NCBI GenBank assembly: GCA_002315555.1
Contig: DCHF01000037.1
Span: 1-22,225, forward strand
Origin: Lachnospiraceae bacterium UBA1759
GTDB taxonomy: Bacteria > Bacillota > Clostridia > Lachnospirales > Lachnospiraceae
Length of the DNA: 22,225 nucleotides
Reading direction: 5' to 3'
This document shows positions 1 to 7,360 of this stretch, in pieces. Each line of letters starts with the position of its first letter. Position 1 is the first letter of the stretch. The notes beneath the pieces are model-generated. The model was not told the DNA's origin. It ran no database searches and saw only the letters and a list, made by a program, of their open reading frames with translations. The position numbers and the translations under genes are program-made.

Positions 1-1181
1 TGGAAGAAATCAAATCCCTTCTCAGTATCAAGGTTGGTGTAACCGAGCATCTTCTCGATACGCGGCCCCTCCACCACAAAAAGACCTCTTTCCGGATTTT
101 CCACGGTGTACGGAAGATCGGCGCCCGCATCGTATGCATACTCAAACTCCGGCTCATAGACCGTAACTTCCTTCGGCATCTCGTTCAAACGGGACTGGAT
201 ATAATATAAAAGCTCCTTAAGGCCCATATTAGCGGCAGCGGAGATCCTGAACACCGGAACCTCTTCCGTTTCAAACTCACGGCGGATGCGCTCCACCGGA
301 TCCTCTTCGCCTTCCTCCGTCACGATGGCATCGCACTTGTTGCAGACGATGATCTGCGGCTTCTCGGCAAGCTTCTCGCTGAACTTGACGAGCTCCTCAT
401 TAATGGTCTTTATATCCTCTACCGGATCACGGCCTTCCGTGGAAGCGGCATCGACTACATGAAGAAGCAGTTTACAGCGTTCCACATGACGCAGGAATTC
501 GTGACCGAGGCCAACGCCCTCCGATGCGCCTTCGATGAGGCCCGGAATATCCGCCATAACAAAACCGCCGCCTTCAAAATCGACCACACCGAGCACCGGG
601 TTCAGGGTCGTAAAATGATATTCCGCGATTTTTGGACGTGCATTGGATACTGCGGAGATCAGCGTGGATTTACCGACACTCGGAAAACCGATCAGGCCTA
701 CATCCGCGATGCACTTCAGTTCCAGATTGACCCAAAGCTCCTGCGCGGGCTGACCCGGCTTGGCATACTTCGGAACCTGCATGGTCGAAGTCGCATAATG
801 CATATTGCCGATGCCGCCTTTACCTCCCTGCAGAATGACCTGGCGCTGATTCTCACCGGACATGTCGGCAATGATCTTACCGCTGGCTTCGTCCCGGATA
901 ATGGTTCCTTCAGGCACCTTGACGATCAGATCTTCACCGTCCTTACCGTGGCAGCGTCTCTTTCCGCCCTGCTCACCGTCCGTTGCACAGTATTTGCGCT
1001 GATAACGGAAATCACCAAGCGTGTTCAGGCCCTTTTCCACCTGGAAAATGACATCGCCGCCTCGTCCGCCGTCACCGCCGTCCGGACCGCCGTTGTTAAC
1101 AAATTTTTCTCTTCGGAAGGACACGTGGCCATCGCCGCCCTTACCGGATCTGATAAATATTCTTGCTCGATCTGCAAACAT
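1..1181 (-). CDS. obgE: GTPase Obg/CgtA, 3' end cut by window edge
   Basis: Ribosome-associated GTPase that acts in 50S subunit maturation and stress control. Translating the minus strand from the ATG at 1181 gives about 393 codons with no stop before the window edge. In order they show the glycine-rich Obg fold, then the G domain with P-loop GFPSVGKST, switch/G3 DIPGLIEG, G4 NKCD and a G5-like SAA. The beginning of the C-terminal OCT domain found in Firmicutes follows, so only a few tens of residues are missing. The start is supported by a GGAAAGGA ribosome site a few bases upstream and by the canonical N-terminus MFADRARIFIRSGKGG. It is the last gene of the rplU-prp-rpmA-obgE cluster and is separated from rpmA by a terminator-like hairpin, so its expression probably depends on read-through or an unseen promoter. 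Confidence 0.97.
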   Translation of the reverse strand, partial: MFADRARIFIRSGKGGDGHVSFRREKFVNNGGPDGGDGGRGGDVIFQVEKGLNTLGDFRYQRKYCATDGEQGGKRRCHGKDGEDLIVKVPEGTIIRDEASGKIIADMSGENQRQVILQGGKGGIGNMHYATSTMQVPKYAKPGQPAQELWVNLELKCIADVGLIGFPSVGKSTLISAVSNARPKIAEYHFTTLNPVLGVVDFEGGGFVMADIPGLIEGASEGVGLGHEFLRHVERCKLLLHVVDAASTEGRDPVEDIKTINEELVKFSEKLAEKPQIIVCNKCDAIVTEEGEEDPVERIRREFETEEVPVFRISAAANMGLKELLYYIQSRLNEMPKEVTVYEPEFEYAYDAGADLPYTVENPERGLFVVEGPRIEKMLGYTNLDTEKGFDFF

Positions 1182-1212
1182 TTCGCAGTCCTTTCCTTAA
1201 TTCCAAACAAGC

Positions 1213-1244
1213 AAAAAACAGGGCCCCTTCATCAAGAGGCCCTG
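1213..1244 (-). terminator. Rho-independent terminator or attenuator between rpmA and obgE
   Basis: On the minus strand a stem with arms CAGGGCC and GGCCCTG, extended inward by about four further pairs around a GATG loop, is followed directly by six T residues. It starts 12 bases after the rpmA stop. Because obgE begins only about 30 bases further on, partial termination would lower obgE expression relative to the ribosomal proteins. That reduction is inference. Confidence 0.85.
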
Positions 1245-1256
1245 CAAAAATGCTTC

Positions 1257-1544
1257 TTACTCAGCTTCGACTTCGTAAACAGAACACTGCTTCTTGTCTC
1301 TGCCCAGACGCTCGAAACGAACAACACCGTCCTTTAAAGCGAACAGTGTATCATCACCGCCTAAACCAACGTTCTTGCCGGGATGAATGTGGGTTCCGCG
1401 CTGCTTGTAAAGCACGTTGCCAGCCTTAACGAACTGGCCGTCAGCTCTCTTCGCACCAAGTCTCTTCGCCTCAGAGTCACGTCCGTTCTTGGTAGAACCA
1501 ACACCCTTCTTATGAGCGAATAACTGAAGATTCATCTGTAACAT
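1257..1544 (-). CDS. rpmA: 50S ribosomal protein L27, Prp-processed precursor type
   Basis: L27 sits near the peptidyl transferase centre of the 50S subunit. The 95-residue product has the L27 signature (STKNGRDSEAKRLGAKRADG and RGTHIHPGKNVGLGGDDTLF). It begins with the Firmicute-type extension MLQMNLQLFA in front of HKKGVGST. In the studied Firmicutes the Prp protease cuts after FA, exposing the mature N-terminus that reaches into the ribosome. The first ATG at 1544 is chosen because the extension matches the family and an AGAGGAGG ribosome site lies 8 bases upstream. The gene starts 3 bases after the prp stop, so the protease and its substrate are made together. Confidence 0.98.
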   Translation of the reverse strand: MLQMNLQLFAHKKGVGSTKNGRDSEAKRLGAKRADGQFVKAGNVLYKQRGTHIHPGKNVGLGGDDTLFALKDGVVRFERLGRDKKQCSVYEVEAE

Positions 1545-1547
1545 GAC

Positions 1548-1871
1548 TTAATCCTCCTCTAATCTGATCTCTAAAAATTGACCGTAGGATTCTTCAATGC
1601 TCTCAAGTCCGAGAACAAGTGAATCCAACAGAAGCCGGGACGCATCCGATACCGTTTCCAGCTCGTAATGTAAAAAGCCTTCCTCTTCATTCACTGCAAG
1701 GTTTTTCACCTTGTCATCCGTAAAGGCTTCAATGGAATTTACCGTATTCGTTGTCAGGGCTGACACTGCGCTGCAGACGATGTCTGATCCGCTTTCCGCG
1801 TAACCGCTGTGTCCGGACACCTGAAACCCGTACGTTCCTTCCGCGTCCTTGTAAACAGTAACTTTCATCAT
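1548..1871 (-). CDS. prp: Ribosomal-processing cysteine protease Prp
   Basis: Prp removes the N-terminal extension of ribosomal protein L27. The 107-residue product shows the family's catalytic histidine in SGHSGYAE (H21) and cysteine in DIVCSAVS (C33). The gene sits between rplU and rpmA, the position it holds across Firmicutes, three bases from each neighbour. No strong ribosome site precedes the ATG at 1871, and the ATG lies three bases after the rplU stop, so translational coupling to rplU is likely. A second in-frame ATG directly follows the first, so the true start could be one codon later. Confidence 0.95.
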   Translation of the reverse strand: MMKVTVYKDAEGTYGFQVSGHSGYAESGSDIVCSAVSALTTNTVNSIEAFTDDKVKNLAVNEEEGFLHYELETVSDASRLLLDSLVLGLESIEESYGQFLEIRLEED

Positions 1872-1874
1872 AAA

Positions 1875-2183
1875 TTAAGCATTGATGGATTCAATCTTAA
1901 GTGCGGTGTAAGCCTGTCTGTGACCGTTCTTCTTGTGGTAGCCGGTTTTTCTCTTATACTTGTAGACGATAACCTTCTTGCCACGGCCGTTCTCGATAAC
2001 TTCTGCAGTAACGGTAGCACCCTCAACAACGGGAGTACCGACCTTCAGAGAGCCGTCATTTACGACTAAGACCTGATCAAAAGTGTACTTAGAGCCTGCT
2101 TCGACTTCTAACTTTTCAACTCTAATGATATCGCCCTCTTCAACCTTGTACTGCTTTCCGCCTGTTGCAATAATAGCGTACAT
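1875..2183 (-). CDS. rplU: 50S ribosomal protein L21
   Basis: Primary-binding 50S subunit protein. The 102-residue product starts MYAIIATGGKQYKVEEGD and contains the C-terminal L21 signature around YKRKTGYHKKNGHRQ. An upstream in-frame start at 2258 would add 25 residues, but it is rejected: L21 proteins begin at MYAII, an AAAGGAGG ribosome site is correctly placed for the ATG at 2183, and the extra residues fall in the transcript leader. It is the first gene of the rplU-prp-rpmA-(obgE) operon and has a near-consensus promoter. Confidence 0.98.
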   Translation of the reverse strand: MYAIIATGGKQYKVEEGDIIRVEKLEVEAGSKYTFDQVLVVNDGSLKVGTPVVEGATVTAEVIENGRGKKVIVYKYKRKTGYHKKNGHRQAYTALKIESINA

Positions 2184-2261
2184 AATAAGGACCTCCTTTG
2201 TATCATTACTCGCCAGCTTCGGTGGCATTTCTGCACTTATGACCCCACTGTGCGGCATACC
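2184..2261 (-). promoter_or_regulatory. 5' leader of the rplU operon, candidate L21 leader
   Basis: About 75-80 bases separate the predicted transcription start from the rplU ATG. The leader contains short potential hairpins, including GCCA/TGGC around 2212-2226 and GCAC/GTGC further upstream, and ends in a strong ribosome site. Firmicutes are known to carry an L21 leader RNA at this position, thought to mediate feedback by L21. I cannot confirm a match to that consensus by eye. Confidence 0.45.
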
Positions 2262-2266
2262 ATAAG

Positions 2267-2295
2267 ATAATACATCACGGAATATTGTTTGTCAA
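2267..2295 (-). promoter_or_regulatory. Sigma-A promoter of the rplU operon
   Basis: On the minus strand TTGACA (2290-2295), a 17-base spacer and TATTAT (2267-2272) form a near-perfect housekeeping promoter. An A/T-rich tract upstream of the -35 (about 2296-2320) resembles an UP element. This fits the high expression expected of ribosomal protein genes. Confidence 0.9.
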
Positions 2296-2373
2296 GCAGT
2301 TTTTCTTAAGTTTTTCAACGGTTCCGGGTGTTTTCTCACGATGCCGTATAAGCCCGTATGACCGCGTCCGCGA

Positions 2374-3069
2374 TCAGAAATCGTTGCCGTAATCCAGCAG
2401 CGCTTTCAACTTTCCACCCTCTTCACCGTAAAGCTCGTCACGGTTCATCGTGAACATCAGCTCGTTGAATTCCATGCCCATGGATTCGTAAAACGAAGAA
2501 AGAAGAAGCTCCGGCTTCAGGTTGGAATGCGAACCGGTGTCAATCTTCATGAACAGGTCATTTCCGTGGCGTTCAAGCGCGTGGATCTGCTTCTTGAGAT
2601 CGACCTCCACCGTGTTCGTCTTGGTCTTCTTAGTCACAAGTATCTCCGGCTGTTCCGTATATTCGAAGAACTTCCGGTACCACTCCTCGATATCCGCCGG
2701 CTCGTAACCCTCCCGGAAGGAAAGCGTGTAGTCCGCAGCTACTGTAATGCTCATTGCGTTCTTGGCATCGTCCGGAAGCATGCGTGCGTCCAGAACGGTG
2801 AGCTCGGGAACATTGACCGCATTCAGACGGTCGATGAGCTCCTGCCGGGACGGAACGCTTAAGAACTCGATGTCTGCGTATTCCGATGACGAGGTCATGC
2901 CGAGGCTTAACGGATTGGCAAAGGACATGTCCTGATGCGGTGAAAAACCTTCCGTATAGCGAACGTCCAGTTTCGCGCGCCGGTTCATTTTCTGAAAATA
3001 GCGCATGACGTCAAGATGACCGATGAATTTGAGGGCCCCCTGTTTCTGAAACTTAATTCTTATTCTCAT
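2374..3069 (-). CDS. TIGR03936/DUF2344 family radical SAM-linked protein
   Basis: The start MRIRIKFQKQGALKFIGHLD is the hallmark opening of the TIGR03936 (DUF2344) family, which is almost always adjacent or fused to a TIGR03960 radical SAM protein. The role of the pair is not established. The ATG at 3069 is preferred over one at 3099: it matches family N-termini and has a GGAGGAGG ribosome site directly upstream, which lies inside the preceding gene. The product is 231 residues and overlaps the radical SAM gene by 17 bases, implying coupled translation. In many Clostridia a ribonuclease G gene follows; here the next gene is rplU. Confidence 0.9.
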   Translation of the reverse strand: MRIRIKFQKQGALKFIGHLDVMRYFQKMNRRAKLDVRYTEGFSPHQDMSFANPLSLGMTSSSEYADIEFLSVPSRQELIDRLNAVNVPELTVLDARMLPDDAKNAMSITVAADYTLSFREGYEPADIEEWYRKFFEYTEQPEILVTKKTKTNTVEVDLKKQIHALERHGNDLFMKIDTGSHSNLKPELLLSSFYESMGMEFNELMFTMNRDELYGEEGGKLKALLDYGNDF

Positions 3070-4924
3070 AACAGATTCCTCCTCCAAATACAGCCGCACC
3101 GCAGCCGGAACATTTCTCGCGGCAGTTCGGAGTGACGATGCCCTGACGGGCTCTCTCCCACTCGCGCTTCAGGAAATTCTTGGTAACACCGATGTCGATG
3201 AAATCCCACGGAAGCAGTTCATCCGTGCTTCTTTCGCGGTAATTGTAGAACTCGAGCGTAATGCCGAGCTCTTCAAAGACCTCCATCCAGACATCGTATT
3301 TCATGTATTCGCCCCAGGCGTCGTAGATGCAGCCACGCTTGTAAACTTCTTCAATGGCCGCGCAAAGCTTACGGTCGCCGCGCGCAAGTACACCCTCAAG
3401 CTCCGTCTGCTTTTCTTCGTGATAATGATAGGTCAGCGATTTCCGGTTCAGCTGCTCACGCATCGTGTCCTTGACCAGGTAAGCCTTCTTTGAGAAGGTC
3501 TCTTCATCGCACATCGGCGCCCACTGGAACGGTGTGAACGGTTTTGGTACAAAGAAGCTCGTGGAGGACTGAATCTGGCATTTGCCGTGACGCTGTTCCT
3601 TCGGAACCGTTTCGTAATAGACGCGGGCGATCTGATCGGCGAGGATCGGGATGGCCTTGACATCGTCATCGGTCTCAAAGGGCTGTCCCAGCATAAAGTA
3701 CAGTTTGACCTTGTTCCAGCCGCCTTCAAAGGCCTGTCGCGCACCGTTTAAGATCTCCTCTTCGGTGAGACCTTTGTTGATAATGTTGCGGAGACGCTGG
3801 GAACCGGCTTCCGGTGCAAAGGTCAGACTGGATTTATTGACCTCCTGGATCTTTCCCATCAGGTCCAGCGAGAACGCGTCGATGCGGAGCGACGGAACGC
3901 CGATGTTGATCTTCCGCTCGCTGCAGTACGGAATCAAAAACTCCATGACATCCTTGAAATCCGTGTAATCGCTGGTACTCAAGGAGCTGATGGAGACTTC
4001 GTCGTATCCGGTGGATTCCAGCATTTCGATGATGCTGTTCTTCACATACTCACAGTCACGGTTCCTGACCGGACGGTAGATCATGCCGGCCTGGCAGAAA
4101 CGGCAGCCGCGGATGCAGCCGCGCATGGATTCCATGGTGACGCGGTCCATCATGCCGCGGTCATACGGGACGATGGGATGGATCGAATACGGAAGGTCCG
4201 GCGACATCGTGCTGCATGCTTCCTTGCGGATGGTCCGTTTGGCATGCGGGTTTATGGGATCAAAGGACTTTAATGTGCCGTCCTCGTTATATTCGACGCT
4301 GTAAAACTGCGGAATGTAAAGGCCCGGGATCTCCGCAAGCTGTTCCAGGATCTCCTTCCGGTTCAGTTTCTTTTCAAGACACTCCTTGTATACCTCAACC
4401 ATATGGTCGTACTGCGTTTCCGATTCGCCCATGTAGAACACGTCGAAGAAATCCGCAATGGGTTCCGGATTGTATGCGCAGGCACCGCCGCCGATGACGA
4501 TGGGATGCTCCTCCGTACGATCGACCGCGTGAAGCGGGATGCCGGAAAGATCCAGCACCTGGAGGACGTTCGTGTAACACATTTCGTAGGAAAGCGTGAT
4601 CAGCAGGAAATCAAAGTCCTTGACCGGGCGCTGGGATTCGACCGCAAAAAGCGGAATATTCTTTTCACGCAGGATCTTGTCCATGTCGAACCACGGTGAA
4701 TAGACGCGGTCGCACATCGCGTCATCACGGCGGTTGAACTGCTCGTAAATGATCTGCATGCCCAGGTTCGCCGTACCGATCTCATAAACATCCGGGAAGC
4801 AAAAAGCGACCTTGACCGGATAAGCGTCCGGGTCTTTGTTATAGGAATTGTATTCTCCGCCGATGTATCGCGCCGGCTTCTCGACGCTGAGTAAGATCTC
4901 ATCGGATAATGCAGGTTTTCTCAT
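3053..4924 (-). CDS. TIGR03960 family radical SAM protein with B12-binding-like N-terminus
   Basis: The 623-residue protein has an N-terminal B12-binding-like region (residues about 35-180, including FCFPDVYEIG and IVIGGGACAYNPEP). A radical SAM core follows with the CxxxCxxC iron-sulfur motif at C270, C274 and C277 (GCIRGCRFC) and the later motif LTFAPEAGSQRLR. The C-terminus ends in a small cysteine cluster (NCREKCSGCG) typical of the family. It therefore should bind a 4Fe-4S cluster and SAM, but its substrate is unknown; a tRNA or rRNA modification role is sometimes suggested. The ATG overlaps the pseudouridine synthase stop as ATGA, and an AAAGGAC ribosome site lies inside that gene. It is co-transcribed with the linked DUF2344 gene downstream. 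Confidence 0.93.
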   Translation of the reverse strand: MRKPALSDEILLSVEKPARYIGGEYNSYNKDPDAYPVKVAFCFPDVYEIGTANLGMQIIYEQFNRRDDAMCDRVYSPWFDMDKILREKNIPLFAVESQRPVKDFDFLLITLSYEMCYTNVLQVLDLSGIPLHAVDRTEEHPIVIGGGACAYNPEPIADFFDVFYMGESETQYDHMVEVYKECLEKKLNRKEILEQLAEIPGLYIPQFYSVEYNEDGTLKSFDPINPHAKRTIRKEACSTMSPDLPYSIHPIVPYDRGMMDRVTMESMRGCIRGCRFCQAGMIYRPVRNRDCEYVKNSIIEMLESTGYDEVSISSLSTSDYTDFKDVMEFLIPYCSERKINIGVPSLRIDAFSLDLMGKIQEVNKSSLTFAPEAGSQRLRNIINKGLTEEEILNGARQAFEGGWNKVKLYFMLGQPFETDDDVKAIPILADQIARVYYETVPKEQRHGKCQIQSSTSFFVPKPFTPFQWAPMCDEETFSKKAYLVKDTMREQLNRKSLTYHYHEEKQTELEGVLARGDRKLCAAIEEVYKRGCIYDAWGEYMKYDVWMEVFEELGITLEFYNYRERSTDELLPWDFIDIGVTKNFLKREWERARQGIVTPNCREKCSGCGAAVFGGGICYENKN

Positions 4925-5613
4925 AAGTGTCCTTTCTTCAGAAGAGCGACTTCCTCCTCTGTCAGCTCCCGTGCTTCACCGACCGCAAGATCTCCGGCTG
5001 TCAGCGGGCCAAAGGCATCGCGCCGTAAATACGTTACTTCGCAGCCGACGTGATGAAACATTCGTTTCACCTGATGGAACTTGCCCTCGGTAATGATCAG
5101 GTATGCGCTCCGGGCCGTGATCTTTTCATATTCTGCCGGAAGCGACGTGAAGTCACTGAACTCGATGGGCTGTCCGAGGATCTCTCCCGCGTTTTCCGGG
5201 AGATCGGCATCCAGTTCCGCATAGTAGGTCTTCTTCACGTGATGCTTCGGCGATACCAGCCGATGGTTCAGCTCTCCGTCGTTCGTAATGAGCAGTACAC
5301 CTTCCGTGTCCTCATCCAGGCGTCCTACCGGTGAAAGATCCGTGCGGCCGGACGGAATCAGTTCCATCACGACTTTTTTCCGGTCATCCGTCCGCGCAGT
5401 CACATAGCCGGCAGGCTTATTCAGAAGATAATATTCATATGTGCTGTATTTCAGTTGCTCACCGTCCAAAAGGATCACGCTGGTCTCATCGACCGGTGTC
5501 TCCGGCTTCGCTTTCGCGACGCCCTCCACCCTGACACGTCCTTTTTTTATCAGCTCTTTTACGGTGCTGCGACTGCCTTTGCCAAGGTCGGTCAAATACT
5601 TGTCGAGTCTCAT
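4921..5613 (-). CDS. RsuA-family 16S rRNA pseudouridine synthase
   Basis: Predicted to isomerise a specific uridine to pseudouridine in rRNA, by family most likely U516 of 16S rRNA. The 230-residue product has an N-terminal S4 RNA-binding domain (MRLDKYLTDLGKGSRSTVKE) and a catalytic domain containing PVGRLDEDTEGVLLITNDG, with D100 as the catalytic aspartate, then the C-terminal FHQVKRMF motif of RsuA/RluB/RluE/RluF enzymes. Its length is typical of RsuA. It is the first gene of a tightly overlapping group with the radical SAM pair, which supports a shared connection to RNA modification. The exact uridine cannot be read from sequence. Confidence 0.93.
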   Translation of the reverse strand: MRLDKYLTDLGKGSRSTVKELIKKGRVRVEGVAKAKPETPVDETSVILLDGEQLKYSTYEYYLLNKPAGYVTARTDDRKKVVMELIPSGRTDLSPVGRLDEDTEGVLLITNDGELNHRLVSPKHHVKKTYYAELDADLPENAGEILGQPIEFSDFTSLPAEYEKITARSAYLIITEGKFHQVKRMFHHVGCEVTYLRRDAFGPLTAGDLAVGEARELTEEEVALLKKGHL

Positions 5614-5653
5614 AAAACTCCTGAAAAGTGTGTTTTTTTGCGTTGTACGTCAA

Positions 5654-5683
5654 GATATACAGGCTGTATGTATTTTGTGTAAA
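5654..5683 (-). promoter_or_regulatory. Candidate promoter of the pseudouridine synthase-radical SAM operon
   Basis: On the minus strand TTTACA (5678-5683) is followed 18 bases later by TATATC (5654-5659); a 17-base spacing gives GTATAT. The -10 is weak, which suits a promoter needing an activator. The -10 lies at one end of a perfect palindrome ATACAG-G-CTGTAT (5657-5669). The remaining sequence of 5614-5768 shows no gene and no clear terminator for the upstream operon. Confidence 0.5.
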
Positions 5684-5687
5684 ATCG

Positions 5688-5717
5688 CTGTATTCTCTCT
5701 GTATTCGATCTGTATTC
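5688..5717 (-). repeat. Three tandem GAATACAG direct repeats, operator-like
   Basis: On the minus strand GAATACAG occurs exactly at 5710-5717, 5699-5706 and 5688-5695, with an 11-base period, ending 4 bases before the candidate -35. The same ATACAG/CTGTAT core recurs as a palindrome over the -10 region (5657-5669). Direct repeats at one helical turn immediately upstream of a -35 are the usual arrangement for OmpR/PhoB-type activators. The regulator itself is not in the window. Confidence 0.75.
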
Positions 5718-5768
5718 GGGTTCTGTTCTTCTGTGATCAACACTTAGACTTACGTGAGAATTCCGAAT

Positions 5769-6011
5769 TTACATCCTCTTACTGAGCAGATCCATAATGA
5801 TATCGTAATTTTCCGGATCATGCGGAAACGAACAGCCCATACAGTCCTTGACCGTTTTTTCGTTCACCGTCACCGTCTTACAGTTTCCGGGACAATTTTC
5901 ACGCGGATACAGCGGGCAATAGCAAAACAGACAGTTGATCGGCACTTCCGTTTCGTGGCACGGATAATACTCACATTCCAGGTTTTGAAAAAAACGTGAC
6001 GTATTCTTCAT
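5769..6011 (-). CDS. Cysteine-rich small domain protein (PF04071-like)
   Basis: An 80-residue protein with nine cysteines (13, 18, 27, 30, 32, 40, 44, 57, 60) and histidines 19 and 64, arranged as LECEYYPCH, CLFCYCPLYP, NCPGNC and KDCMGCSFPH. This pattern matches the cysteine-rich small domain family (COG2158, zinc-finger-like). The family's role is not established, but it probably binds zinc or another metal. There is no signal peptide, so it should be cytoplasmic. Its ATG overlaps the sortase stop as ATGA, so it is translated with the envelope operon, and it is the last gene of that operon. Confidence 0.8.
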   Translation of the reverse strand: MKNTSRFFQNLECEYYPCHETEVPINCLFCYCPLYPRENCPGNCKTVTVNEKTVKDCMGCSFPHDPENYDIIMDLLSKRM

Positions 6012-7345
6012 TTACGCTCCCCTTTCCGCGGCATAAGAACGAGTACGAGAAGCACCGCCATGATTCCGAAAAGCGTAAAGATCACCGGTTTTACATAGAC
6101 CGGCAAGCCGTTATCATCCATCCCGGTCTCGTTGATCGTACTTTCCGCGATCGTCCCCGCATGATACGTAAAGACGATGTCCTCCGGCACTTCATAGACC
6201 GTACGGTCGATCGTCACGATACCGGTGATATACTGCGTATCCTCCTCCGGAATCATGTAGGAGATCTCCTGCTCCGGGTAAGACACATGACCCACCGGAA
6301 GGCCGTCCATGTCATAGATGCCGATGTAGCACGGCACCTTATTCCCGGCAGCATCCGTGCAGATGAATTCAAGCTTGTTCTCCGCATTCAGAATCACCGT
6401 AAGCTCGGTCTTCACAAGATCGATCGCACCGTCATTACCGGATACGTCCGCATCCTGTCCCGAATTTTCCTCCGAAAGATCCGTATCATTCGCACTTTTA
6501 AATGCGCTCTTGTCGTATTTATAATAGTCCGGTGCCTTCGAGTACTTTCCAAGCTCCACCGTTCCGCGGAGCTTTCCCACGTAGACGATGTCCTTGCAGG
6601 CATATTCGCCGCGCCCGCAGGTGATAATGTACATTTCATCGGCCGGAAGGTCAAAATTGTCAACAATATCGGAAGTTACCACCTCGCGCCAATCCGCAAT
6701 GAACCGGGTGACCTCATACACATAGACCGATGCGTCCTGTGTAAACGTGAACACATCACCGATCTGAAGATCCTTCAGCCGGTTAAAGGAAAGGTCCTGC
6801 GTGGGATGATTATGCCCGTAGATCGCAAAATGTGTTTCGCCGATCACGTAATCCGGCCGCGCTTCCGTAACCATCCAGATATCAAGGTCGTGCTGGATCT
6901 CCTCCCACGTTCCGCCGTATACACCGCGACGAATTTTGCAGGCATCGATCTCCAATACCCCGATCAGCGTTCCTTCCGCATAATCCGGTGTGTAGGTCGT
7001 ATCTCCGCGGTAATAGTAGATATCGTCAGAGAAGGAAGTCGTAGAGGAAATGACGGTGTCACCCGCAGCAGTCATGCTGCCGGCATTCGTTTCGTGTTCC
7101 GGATCGACAGTAGTTTCCTTCTGTGTTTCCGACGCCCCGTCAGACGCTTCTTCCTTTGCCGTCCCTTCAGCCGCTTCTTTTTTCGCTGCTTCCAGATAGG
7201 CGTCCGCAAGGGACTCCTCCGTATCCTGCCGCTCCTCTGCCTCCGGTTCGGGATGATACAGAAGATAGCTGCCGATACCGAGAAGCGCAGCCGCCGTCAC
7301 CGCGAGGAGGATCGTCAGGGCCTTGGTCAATACTCTTTTTTTCAA
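6008..7345 (-). CDS. Class B-like sortase with C-terminal domain and second membrane anchor
   Basis: A 445-residue membrane protein. An N-terminal membrane segment lies at about residues 9-30, then an Ala/Glu/Thr-rich linker to about 100, a sortase domain (about 125-262), an Ig-like region (about 312-395) and a second membrane segment (about 419-438) before the basic tail PRKGERK. The YGHNHP motif (H178) is typical of class B sortases and C243 in IITCG is the expected nucleophile. The conserved arginine shortly after the cysteine is not where expected: that stretch reads CKDIVYVGKL. The start is a TTG at 7345 with a GGGAG ribosome site. It lies 15 bases after the cytidylyltransferase-kinase gene and overlaps the cysteine-rich gene. 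No LPxTG-type substrate was recognised in the window. Confidence 0.88.
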   Translation of the reverse strand: MKKRVLTKALTILLAVTAAALLGIGSYLLYHPEPEAEERQDTEESLADAYLEAAKKEAAEGTAKEEASDGASETQKETTVDPEHETNAGSMTAAGDTVISSTTSFSDDIYYYRGDTTYTPDYAEGTLIGVLEIDACKIRRGVYGGTWEEIQHDLDIWMVTEARPDYVIGETHFAIYGHNHPTQDLSFNRLKDLQIGDVFTFTQDASVYVYEVTRFIADWREVVTSDIVDNFDLPADEMYIITCGRGEYACKDIVYVGKLRGTVELGKYSKAPDYYKYDKSAFKSANDTDLSEENSGQDADVSGNDGAIDLVKTELTVILNAENKLEFICTDAAGNKVPCYIGIYDMDGLPVGHVSYPEQEISYMIPEEDTQYITGIVTIDRTVYEVPEDIVFTYHAGTIAESTINETGMDDNGLPVYVKPVIFTLFGIMAVLLVLVLMPRKGERK

Positions 7346-7360
7346 TCCGTTCTCCCGCTC

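Noticed and set aside
2184..2258. Longer L21 start at 2258
   Set aside because: Lies in the leader, has no family match, and the strong ribosome site serves the ATG at 2183.
5688..5717. Short CRISPR-like array
   Set aside because: Repeat units are 8 bases with 3-base spacers at an 11-base period, far too short for CRISPR and typical of transcription factor sites.
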